Assembly: GCA_037446555.1 (NCBI GenBank)
Contig: JBBIIK010000002.1
Span: forward strand, 124,001-188,000
DNA: 64,000 nt
From: JANWVO01 sp037446555
GTDB lineage: Bacteria; Acidobacteriota; Terriglobia; Bryobacterales; Bryobacteraceae
Direction: 5' to 3'
Shown: piece after piece, positions 16,592-23,943 of the stretch
How the letters are laid out: every line of letters begins with the position of its first letter
How positions within the stretch are numbered: position 1 is the stretch's first letter
Notes under the pieces: model-generated
The model's database searches: none
What the model was told of the DNA's origin: nothing
What the model saw: the letters and a program-made list of their open reading frames with translations, nothing else
Program-made: the position numbers and the translations under genes

Positions 16592-17662
16592 CTAGAATAG
16601 ACGCCGCCGGCGCTCGGCCGGTTTTGCCGGACCCAGAGCTTTCTCGATCGCCGCCAGCGCCAGCGGGGCCATCACGCGGTATCCGGCGGCGTTCGGGTGC
16701 AGCCCGTCGTCGGCCAGATTGGGGGCCAGCTGGCCGTCAGGGCCGGCCAGAGCTGGGTAGTAGTTCAGGTAGACGTAGCCGCGCTTTTCGCACAAGCTCT
16801 GGATCCAGCGGTTCATCTCCAGAATCGCCGGCAGCGGGCGGCGCCGGGTCTGTTCGTAGACGGGGTTGACGTCTTTGTGGTGGTCGGAGACAGGCAGGAT
16901 GGAGGCGAGAATCACCTTGATTTTGTGCGCCTCGGCGAGCTCGCATATCATCGTGAGGTTGTTCTGGATGGCTTCCGGCGAGACTCCCCGGGCAATGTCG
17001 TTCGTACCGGCCAGGATCAGCACCGCCGCGGGCTTCAGCGCCACCACGTCTGCGTAGAAGCGCCCCAACATCTGTCCTGTGATCTGCCCGCCGATACCGC
17101 GGTTGACGAAGTCGCGGCCGGGGAAGTATTCATTGAGCCGCCAGCCGTCGGTGATGGAATCGCCCAGAAAGACGACGCGAGGGTTGGAGGGGTTCGGCGG
17201 CCCGAGCGAGAGGTTGGCGTCGCGGTATCGGCGGAGGTTGTCGCGGTCCGGCTGGCGCAGCTCGTTTTCAAGCCGTTCGATCTGCGCCAGGAAGTAGGCC
17301 TCGACGCTGAGGGAATGGTCCCGCAGCTCGGCCAGTTGCTGCTTCGCCATGGCGGGGAAGTTCACCGGCTTGGGCACGGACTCGGCCAGCAGCAGGTAGG
17401 CGCGGAGGTTGGCCAGAAAGCGGTAGTGGAGCTGCGGCTGTCGCACACCCAGGAACTTCAGGCTCTCGAGCGCCATGCGCATGTTCTCGGCCAGGGGCAT
17501 GCCGGCGCGGCCGAGTTCAGGGCTGGCCAGCCCCCCCGCTTCTATGAGTTGCAGGCAGCGTCCATAGAGGGGCAGGATCTGCTGGTCCGTAGGAGGCTTG
17601 GCTTCCTGCCAGGCGAATCCGGGGGCGGCCAGCAGCGCCGCCAGGGCAAGGCTTCTCCACAT
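16592..17662 (-). CDS. Exported SGNH/GDSL-family hydrolase
   Basis: A 356-residue protein with a signal peptide (MWRSLALAALLAAPGFAW) and a helical N-terminal part to about 150. The SGNH hydrolase domain follows: block I VVFLGDSITDGWR (nucleophile Ser), block II GIGGQITGQM (Gly), block III LILAGTNDIARG (Asn) and block V DDGLHPNAAGY (Asp/His). The catalytic set is complete. Such enzymes deacylate or de-esterify lipids or polysaccharides; the substrate here cannot be told. It lies between two other exported-protein genes on the same strand with 3-4 base gaps, so they form one operon with 17666-18397. Confidence 0.9.
   Translation of the reverse strand: MWRSLALAALLAAPGFAWQEAKPPTDQQILPLYGRCLQLIEAGGLASPELGRAGMPLAENMRMALESLKFLGVRQPQLHYRFLANLRAYLLLAESVPKPVNFPAMAKQQLAELRDHSLSVEAYFLAQIERLENELRQPDRDNLRRYRDANLSLGPPNPSNPRVVFLGDSITDGWRLNEYFPGRDFVNRGIGGQITGQMLGRFYADVVALKPAAVLILAGTNDIARGVSPEAIQNNLTMICELAEAHKIKVILASILPVSDHHKDVNPVYEQTRRRPLPAILEMNRWIQSLCEKRGYVYLNYYPALAGPDGQLAPNLADDGLHPNAAGYRVMAPLALAAIEKALGPAKPAERRRRLF
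16594..16599 (-). promoter_or_regulatory. Candidate -10 box, leaderless start of 16587
   Basis: TATTCT on the minus strand ends six bases before the ATG of the unknown exported protein. No Shine-Dalgarno sequence is present between them. Confidence 0.4.
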
Positions 17663-17665
17663 GGC

Positions 17666-18397
17666 TTATTCGACCTTCTCGAGTTGCAGCGTTACAGTGC
17701 CGATGTAGAACGGCATCTGGATGCGGATCTGCACGGGCAGGCGCCGTTCGTCCTGGCTGATCCAGACAAAGAGGCGCCCCTTTCGGCGGTACAGCACGCC
17801 GCTCATCAGGAAAGCTTCGTAGCGGACCGCCTGAAATTCGCCTACCGGCGTGCGCACGCGCTCCGTTCTTTGCGCCTCCACACGCGCCATCACGGTCTTC
17901 TTGCCGTCGCTCACGGGTAGCTCGAACACCGCACCCGGCTGCGGCAGCATCTGGCGGAGCCTTTGCAGCCCGGCGGTGACGTCGTGCACGCAGGCGGGGA
18001 TGTCGATGGAGTTCTCCGCCACGACGGCGTTCTTCTCCAGGTCGCGCTCCAGGTAATGCGCCTTCCGCGCTTCGGCATCGTAGCGAACCTTCGTCTCGCG
18101 GTGGCGCTTGCCTTCATGCGCCTCCAGTTCCGTGGCGGCAGCGCACCAGCCCGGCAGGTACGACGCCCGGAACCGGTTGTCCACTTTGATGAACGTGCGC
18201 ACCAGCCCGGCGGTGCGGAGCCCCATTTTCAGGCTTTCCGCGCCGCTGGATTCCACCTCGACGTCGCCCGCATGCACCAGCCGCCACTCGGCGGAGAAGT
18301 ACAACTTTTGCGCGATGGGCGGCTGCCAGGCGGGCACCTGCGCGAACGCAGCCGGCATCACAAGCAGCGCCCACCACGGCGCGAGGCGGAACAGCAT
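17666..18397 (-). CDS. Exported DUF3108-domain protein
   Basis: A 243-residue protein with a signal peptide (MLFRLAPWWALLVMPAAFAQ) followed by a DUF3108-like beta domain. Recognisable stretches are LYFSAEWRLVHAGDVEVE, VDNRFRASYLPGW, PACVHDVTAGLQRLRQM, and a C-terminal YRRKGRLFVWISQDERRLPVQIRI. Proteins of this type are periplasmic and of unknown function, probably a lipid- or polymer-binding beta fold. The start follows AAGGGGCG. It is the first gene of a three-gene run with the SGNH hydrolase and the 367-residue exported protein. Confidence 0.8.
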   Translation of the reverse strand: MLFRLAPWWALLVMPAAFAQVPAWQPPIAQKLYFSAEWRLVHAGDVEVESSGAESLKMGLRTAGLVRTFIKVDNRFRASYLPGWCAAATELEAHEGKRHRETKVRYDAEARKAHYLERDLEKNAVVAENSIDIPACVHDVTAGLQRLRQMLPQPGAVFELPVSDGKKTVMARVEAQRTERVRTPVGEFQAVRYEAFLMSGVLYRRKGRLFVWISQDERRLPVQIRIQMPFYIGTVTLQLEKVE

Positions 18398-18445
18398 CGC
18401 CCCTTCAGTCTCTCAGACGCGCGCCGGGAGCCGCAAACACGGCCT

Positions 18446-20329
18446 TCAGCCGAGCAACGCATGCGCGATCCACGCGCACACCCACGCCATCGTGCCCATG
18501 TAGAGGAACTGGATGGCGGGCCACTTCCAGCCGCCGGTCTCCCTCCTCACCACCGCCAGCGTGGACATGCACTGCATGGCAAAGGCGAAGAAGACCAGCA
18601 GCGCCACAGCGCCGCCGAAGCTGAGCTCCTTTTGCAGAGCCGCTTGAAGCCCGGCGCTATTGTGAGCGGGATCCATGCCGTAAATGGCGCCGAGCGTGCC
18701 GACGATGACCTCGCGCGCCGCCAGCGACGTGATGAGCCCGATGCCGATCTTCCAGTTGAAACCCAGCGGCGCGATCAGCGGCTCGACGGCGCGCCCGAGC
18801 GTGCCGGCGAGGCTCTGCTCGATGGGAGGAGGCTGGCCGTTGGAGGGAGGCACGCTGGCGAGGATCCAAAGCAGCACGGCCACGCCCAGAATCACCGTGC
18901 CGGCGCGCTTCAGGAACGCCAGAGTCCGGTCCCAGAGCCGCAGCCCGATGCTTGTGAGCGTCGGCATGCGGTAGGGGGGCATCTCTAGGACGAACGGCGC
19001 GCGGTCGCTGTGCAGCACGGAGGATTTCAGCAGCTTTGCCGTGCCGATGGCGGCGAGGAAGCCGAGCAGATAGAGCCCCAGAAGGGCGGCGGCACGCGTA
19101 CCAAGGAACGGACCGAGAAAAGGCTTCTCGGGAATGAAGGCGGCGATGATGAGGGTGTAGACGGGCAGGCGCGCCGAACAGGTCATGAACGGCGCGATGA
19201 GGATGGTGGCGATGCGGTCGCGCCGGTTTTCAATGGTGCGCGTGGCCATGATGGCGGGCACCGCGCAGGCATAAGCCGACAGCAGCGGGATGAAGCTCTT
19301 GCCCTGAAGTCCAACACGCGCCATGGTCCTGTCTGCGATCAGCGCGGCGCGCGCCAGATAGCCGGAGTCCTCCAGCACGGCGATGAAGAGAAACAGCAGC
19401 AGGATCTGCGGCAGGAAGACGACGACGGCGCCCACGCCGCTCCAGGCGCCGTCCACCGCCAGGGACTCCAGCCAGCCGTCCGGCAGCGCGGCGCGCATCC
19501 ACGCGCCCGAGACCGCCACGGCAGCCTGAATGGCGTCCATTATCGGCCGCGCCCAACTGAAGATGCTCTGAAACACCGCCGCCACCACCATCGCGAAGAC
19601 CAGCGGACCAGCCAGCGGATGAAGGAAGACAGCGTCCAGCCTCCGGCTCCACAGGGGCGGCGCCGGGTGCGTGTATCGAGCTCCATGAGACACCTCACGG
19701 GCCCACTGCCGGCAGGCGGGTACGTCCTGCAACACCGGAAGTTCCACCAGCCGCGGAACGGCGATGCCGCCGGTGAGGAACTGCGCCACGCTTTTCACGC
19801 CTTCGCCCGTGGCTGCGCTCACCAGCGCCACGGGCGCGCCGAGCTGGTTGGCCAGCGCTTCCGTGTCCACCGCGCCGCCCCGCTGCCGCAGGTCGTCGGC
19901 CATGTTCAGAACCACCAGCGTTGGCAGCCGCAGGCTGAGGACGGCGGCAGCCAGGGGCAGGTGGCGCTGGAGGTTGGTCGAGTCGAGCACGAGGATCACC
20001 CCGTCGGGTCTGCGCAGGCCCGGCACGGCGCCGTGGAGGACATCGCGCGAGACCTGCTCGTCCTCCGAGCGCGGATTCAGGCTGTAGATACCCGGCAGAT
20101 CGATGATGTCGACAGCATGATGACCCGGCAGATGGGCCTTTCCGATGTGGTGTTCGACCGTGACGCCGGGGAAATTGGCCACCTTCTGGCGGAGGCCGGT
20201 GAGCCGGTTGAACAGCGTCGTCTTGCCTGAGTTGGGCGGGCCGATGAGCGCCACCAGCCGCGGCTGGACGGCGCTGGCTGGAGGGCTTGGCAGCCCTGCT
20301 GCATCCGCCCTGCCGTGGCAAGAGGGCAT
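18446..20329 (-). CDS. feoB: Ferrous iron transport protein B
   Basis: A 627-residue Fe(II) transporter. The N-terminal G domain (23-190) has G1 GPPNSGKTT, G3 DLPGIYSLNPRSEDEQ, G4 NMAD and G5 SAATGEG. The membrane part has about nine helices with the Gate motifs (LLLFLFIAVLEDSGYLARAA, LLSAYACAVPAIMATRTIENRRDR, PFMTCSARLPVYTLI). The conserved Cys of the pore segments is present. It starts four bases after the feoA stop, so feoAB is one operon. There is no FeoC-like gene. Confidence 0.97.
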   Translation of the reverse strand: MPSCHGRADAAGLPSPPASAVQPRLVALIGPPNSGKTTLFNRLTGLRQKVANFPGVTVEHHIGKAHLPGHHAVDIIDLPGIYSLNPRSEDEQVSRDVLHGAVPGLRRPDGVILVLDSTNLQRHLPLAAAVLSLRLPTLVVLNMADDLRQRGGAVDTEALANQLGAPVALVSAATGEGVKSVAQFLTGGIAVPRLVELPVLQDVPACRQWAREVSHGARYTHPAPPLWSRRLDAVFLHPLAGPLVFAMVVAAVFQSIFSWARPIMDAIQAAVAVSGAWMRAALPDGWLESLAVDGAWSGVGAVVVFLPQILLLFLFIAVLEDSGYLARAALIADRTMARVGLQGKSFIPLLSAYACAVPAIMATRTIENRRDRIATILIAPFMTCSARLPVYTLIIAAFIPEKPFLGPFLGTRAAALLGLYLLGFLAAIGTAKLLKSSVLHSDRAPFVLEMPPYRMPTLTSIGLRLWDRTLAFLKRAGTVILGVAVLLWILASVPPSNGQPPPIEQSLAGTLGRAVEPLIAPLGFNWKIGIGLITSLAAREVIVGTLGAIYGMDPAHNSAGLQAALQKELSFGGAVALLVFFAFAMQCMSTLAVVRRETGGWKWPAIQFLYMGTMAWVCAWIAHALLG

Positions 20330-20333
20330 AACG

Positions 20334-20600
20334 CTAGTTGTTCCTGACGAGGATGTGACGCGCCGTCTCGCGCCGTAACGCCACTTCAGTGCCGTCGATG
20401 CGGAAGACGCGCGGGTCGCCGCCGGGCGCGCTCAGCGCCGCGGAAACGCGGTGCCCGGGAATGAAACCGAGTTCCATCAGGCGCGAGGCGAACTCTTCCG
20501 GCAGGTCGAGCCGGTCAATCACTGCCTCCGCTCCCGCAGGCAGTTCCGCGAGGCTTGCGGCCGCCCGCTTCCGGGATGCCGCCTTGAAACCAAGTTGCAT
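20334..20600 (-). CDS. feoA: Ferrous iron transport protein A
   Basis: An 88-residue cytoplasmic SH3-like protein that supports FeoB. The family pattern is clear: SLAELPAGAEAVIDRL, RLMELGFIPGHRVSA and DGTEVALRRETARHILV. An AGGAGG sequence lies 14 bases before the ATG, rather far. The start is 62 bases from the divergent MerR-TPR gene, so both promoters share that gap. A TACGAT hexamer about 25 bases upstream on the minus strand may be its -10 box. Confidence 0.93.
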   Translation of the reverse strand: MQLGFKAASRKRAAASLAELPAGAEAVIDRLDLPEEFASRLMELGFIPGHRVSAALSAPGGDPRVFRIDGTEVALRRETARHILVRNN

Positions 20601-20658
20601 ATGGAGCGCTTGCGCCTCCTGCTTCCATCGTATCTCATCGGCGGCGGATTCACGGTGC

Positions 20659-20664
20659 TACAAT
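20659..20664 (+). promoter_or_regulatory. Candidate -10 box, leaderless start of the MerR-TPR gene
   Basis: TACAAT ends seven bases before the GTG at 20672, and the ATG at 20663 falls inside the box. If this hexamer is the -10 element, the transcript begins at the GTG. Confidence 0.4.
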
Positions 20665-20671
20665 GACTCGC

Positions 20672-21592
20672 GTGCTCGGACGGCCCCCCAAGGCGAACTA
20701 CACCCGCGACGAGGTCTGCCGCCTGCTGGGCATCCGCGAGTCGGTGCTGGAAGACTGGGAAGACCACGGCTTCGTGCACCGGGCCGAGCATTACGCCTTC
20801 AAGGACCTGGTGGCGCTGAAGACGCTGCGGCAGTTGCGCGCGCGGCGCATGCCCGCGGCGCGCATCCGGCTGATCCTCGAATCCCTGCGCTCGAAGCTCC
20901 ACAACATCGCCGATCCGCTCCAGGAACTGAAGATTTTCACCGACGGCAAGCGGCTTGCCGTTCAGGTGGACGGACGCAAGATGGAGCCGCTCACCGGACA
21001 GCTTCTGCTCGACTTCGATCAGGAGGAACTGCGGCGGATGCTCGAGTTCCCCTCGCGCCGAGCCGAGCGCACGCTGGCGGAGGAGATGGAGCACCGCATG
21101 CGCGAGGCGGAACAGTGGTTCGAGCGGGCGGTGGAAATGGAGCAGGTGGGCGCTCCGCCGGAGCAGATCATCGCCGCCTACGAGAAAGCGCTCGAGCGCG
21201 ATCCCGACGCGCCGGCGCCGCACGTCAACCTCGGCACGCTTTACTTCCACATGCGCCGGTGGAAGGAGGCAGAGGAGCATTACCGCGCCGCCATCGCGCT
21301 GCGCCCGGGCTATGCGCTGGCGTGGTTCAACCTGGGCAACCTGCACGACGAGCTGAGCGACGCTGACAGTGCGCTGGATTGCTACCTGAGGGCGATGGAA
21401 GCCGACCCGAAGTTTGCCGACGCGCACTACAACGCCGCCCTGATCTATCAGTCGAGGCGCGACACGCTGAGCGCCGTGCGCCACTGGCAGCAGTATCTCA
21501 AGCTGGATCCCACAGGATACTGGGCCGGCATCGCGCGCCGGGAGCTGGCGCGCCTGAAGGCGGAGACGCTGGTGCCAGGCGCAAAGGGCTGA
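20672..21592 (+). CDS. MerR-type helix-turn-helix fused to TPR domain
   Basis: A protein of about 306 residues. Residues 1-70 form a MerR-like winged helix (YTRDEVCRLLGIRESVLEDWEDHGF, then LVALKTLRQLRARRMPAARIRLIL). A linker of about 60 residues (LAVQVDGRKMEPLTGQLLLDF) precedes three or so TPR units from 150 (AAYEKALERDPDAPAPHVNLGTLYF, AEEHYRAAIALRPGYALAWFNLG, ALDCYLRAMEADPKFADAHYNAA). No metal-binding Cys of classic MerR metal sensors is seen. It probably binds DNA and a protein partner. GTG 20672 is preferred because the only -10-like box overlaps the ATG at 20663, which would add three residues. It is divergent from feoAB and upstream of the DUF2760-Hsp70 genes, so either may be its target. 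Confidence 0.8.
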   Translation: MLGRPPKANYTRDEVCRLLGIRESVLEDWEDHGFVHRAEHYAFKDLVALKTLRQLRARRMPAARIRLILESLRSKLHNIADPLQELKIFTDGKRLAVQVDGRKMEPLTGQLLLDFDQEELRRMLEFPSRRAERTLAEEMEHRMREAEQWFERAVEMEQVGAPPEQIIAAYEKALERDPDAPAPHVNLGTLYFHMRRWKEAEEHYRAAIALRPGYALAWFNLGNLHDELSDADSALDCYLRAMEADPKFADAHYNAALIYQSRRDTLSAVRHWQQYLKLDPTGYWAGIARRELARLKAETLVPGAKG

Positions 21593-21654
21593 CCTGCAGC
21601 AGCGGGGTGCCGGCGGGCTGCATTGTATCCTGAAGGTTTGGAGGTGACCCTCAC

Positions 21655-22185
21655 TTGAGCCGCATCAGCATGGCCTTTCGCGCCTTTTTCGGCATTCTCG
21701 GCGGCACGCTGCCGGCCGACATCGCGAGCGCGCACGGCTACGAAAAGGCGGCAGCGAAGCGGCCAGAGCCCTCCCGGGAGCTGCCCAAGCCAGAGACAGG
21801 CGCGCTCCATCTGCTGGGACTGATGCAGCGCGAGGCGCGCCTGATCGACTTCTTCCTGGAAGACATCTCGCCCTACACCGACGAGCAGGTGGGCGCGGGC
21901 GTGCGCTCCATTCACGCCCAGTGCCAGGAGGTCCTGCGCAAGCACTTCCGCCTGGCGCCGGTGATCGACGGCGTCGAGGGCACATTTGTGAAGGCGGAGT
22001 CCGCCGGCGCCCTGGCGCGCGAGCCCGGCGCCATCCGCTTCACCGGCAACCTGCCTGCGCAGGGCAAGCCCACGGGCGGCGTGCTGCGGCACCGCGGCTG
22101 GCGCGCCGATTCCGTCATGCTGCCGTCGGCCAGCCCGAAACAAAATCTTTTGATTCTGGCGCCGGCCGAACTGGAAGTGGAATAG
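21655..22185 (+). CDS. DUF2760-domain protein
   Basis: A 176-residue cytoplasmic protein matching DUF2760: a helical N-terminus, then ALHLLGLMQREARLIDFFLEDISPYTDEQVGAGVRSIH and a C-terminal VLRHRGWRADSVMLPS. The start is TTG 21655 with a strong GGAGGTGA site eight bases before it. This domain is known to me mainly as the partner of two atypical Hsp70s in conserved gene trios, which is exactly the arrangement here (next gene after six bases). The function is unknown; by context it is a co-factor or client-recognition protein for these Hsp70s. Confidence 0.82.
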   Translation: MSRISMAFRAFFGILGGTLPADIASAHGYEKAAAKRPEPSRELPKPETGALHLLGLMQREARLIDFFLEDISPYTDEQVGAGVRSIHAQCQEVLRKHFRLAPVIDGVEGTFVKAESAGALAREPGAIRFTGNLPAQGKPTGGVLRHRGWRADSVMLPSASPKQNLLILAPAELEVE

Positions 22186-22191
22186 CCCGCC

Positions 22192-23943
22192 TTGCGTTAC
22201 TTCGGCATCGATCTGGGAACCACCAACTGCGCGGCCGCCTCGGCAGCGGCGGGACCTGACACTCCGGTGGAGCAGTTCGCCATCCCGCAACTGGTTGCGC
22301 CGGGCGAGGTGTTCGCCGAAACGGTGCTGCCTTCGGCTCTCTATCTCGCCGCGGATGAGGAGTTTCCCCCGGAGGCGCTGCAACTGCCGTGGGGCCGCGG
22401 CAGGCGTATTGCCGGACGGTTCGCGGCGCGGCGTGGCGCGGAGACGCTGGGCCGGCTGGTGACTTCGGCCAAGAGCTGGCTTTCGGCGACGCAGGCTGAA
22501 CGCACGGCGCCCATTCTGCCCACGAACGCGCCGCCCGGACTGGAGCGCGTGTCACCGGTGGAGGCCAGCCGCGCCTATCTGGAGCACATTCTGAACGCCT
22601 GGCGGCACCTGCATCCGAATGAGCCTTTGCGGGACCGCGCTGTGGCGCTCACCGTGCCCGCATCTTTCGACGAAGTAGCGCGGCAGCTCACGCAACAGGC
22701 GGCGGAACAGGCGGGGCTGCCGGATCTGATCTTGCTCGAAGAGCCGCAGGCGGCGCTCTATGCGTGGATCGAAAGTAATCCGGACTGGCGCGAGCGGCTG
22801 CGCCCGGGCGACCTGATTCTGGTGGTGGACGTCGGCGGCGGCACCACCGACTTCACCCTGATCCGCGCAACGGAACGCGAAGGCGGACTGGAGCTGGAGC
22901 GCATCGATGTGGGAGAGCATCTCCTGCTCGGCGGCGACAACATGGATCTGGCGCTGGCGCATACCGCGGCGCAGCGGATGCCGAAGCTCGATGCGGCGCA
23001 GTTTCACGCGCTATGGCAGCAGTGCCGGCTGGCAAAGGAGACGCTGCTCGAAGATCCATCGCGGGCGGAGGCGCCGCTGGCGCTTCCCGGGCGCGGGTCG
23101 TCACTGATCGGAGGCGCGATCCGCGGACGTCTGGAACGCGCCGTGGTGGAGTCGATCCTTGTGGATGGCTTCTTTCCGCGGGTGGACAGCAATGAGGCGC
23201 CCGTGCGGCGGCGCCGGGCGGCGCTGGCGGAGCTGGGGTTGCCCTACGAGCAGGACCCGGCGATCACAAAGCACCTGGCGGCGTTCCTTCGCCGCGGCGG
23301 CGAACTGGCGTGCCCGTCGCATGTGCTGTTCAACGGCGGTGTGTTCCGCGCCGCGCGGCTGCGCGAGCGAGTGACTGAAGTGCTGAACGGCTGGCTCGCC
23401 GAGGAAGGGCAACCGCCCGCGCAGGTGCTGGAGGGCGGCGACCTGATGCACGCCGTCGCGCGCGGCGCGGCGTTCTACGCGCGGGCGCGAAACGAGGGCG
23501 GCATCCGCATCCGCGGCGGAATTCCGCACTCTTATTACATCGGCATCGAGGCGGCCATGCCCGCCGTGCCGGGGCTGAAGCCTCCGTTGAAGGCGCTCTC
23601 CGTGGTGCCGTTCGGCATGGAAGAAGGCACGCAAGCCGCCGTGCCTGGACGCGACTTTGCCCTCTATGTCGGCGAGCCCGCCGAGTTCCGCTTCTTTGTT
23701 TCTTCCTCGCGCAAGCACGATCCCATCGGCGAGCTGCTGGAGGAAATCCCCGAAGAGCTGGAAGAACTCGCCCCGGTGGAGATCCGTCTGGATGGCGAAC
23801 CCGGAACCGTGGCGCGGGTGACGCTGGAAGTGCATGTGACCGAGACGGGCGTGCTGGAGCTGTGGGCGAAAGGCTTGCCTGGCACGCCATATGAAGGGCG
23901 CCGCTGGAAGCTGGAATTCCAGCTTCGGAGGCAACGCACATGA
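22192..23943 (+). CDS. Atypical Hsp70 family protein, short form
   Basis: A 583-residue Hsp70. The nucleotide-binding domain shows phosphate-1 YFGIDLGTTNC, the VPASFD and EEPQAALYAWI segments, phosphate-2 VVDVGGGTTDF and adenosine motif LFNGGVFRA. After about residue 440 only a reduced beta domain is present. The canonical DnaK linker and helical lid are missing. Together with DUF2760 and the longer Hsp70 it forms a dedicated chaperone set separate from the general DnaK. The start is TTG 22192, six bases after the previous stop; the next ATG overlaps its own stop. Confidence 0.88.
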   Translation: MRYFGIDLGTTNCAAASAAAGPDTPVEQFAIPQLVAPGEVFAETVLPSALYLAADEEFPPEALQLPWGRGRRIAGRFAARRGAETLGRLVTSAKSWLSATQAERTAPILPTNAPPGLERVSPVEASRAYLEHILNAWRHLHPNEPLRDRAVALTVPASFDEVARQLTQQAAEQAGLPDLILLEEPQAALYAWIESNPDWRERLRPGDLILVVDVGGGTTDFTLIRATEREGGLELERIDVGEHLLLGGDNMDLALAHTAAQRMPKLDAAQFHALWQQCRLAKETLLEDPSRAEAPLALPGRGSSLIGGAIRGRLERAVVESILVDGFFPRVDSNEAPVRRRRAALAELGLPYEQDPAITKHLAAFLRRGGELACPSHVLFNGGVFRAARLRERVTEVLNGWLAEEGQPPAQVLEGGDLMHAVARGAAFYARARNEGGIRIRGGIPHSYYIGIEAAMPAVPGLKPPLKALSVVPFGMEEGTQAAVPGRDFALYVGEPAEFRFFVSSSRKHDPIGELLEEIPEELEELAPVEIRLDGEPGTVARVTLEVHVTETGVLELWAKGLPGTPYEGRRWKLEFQLRRQRT

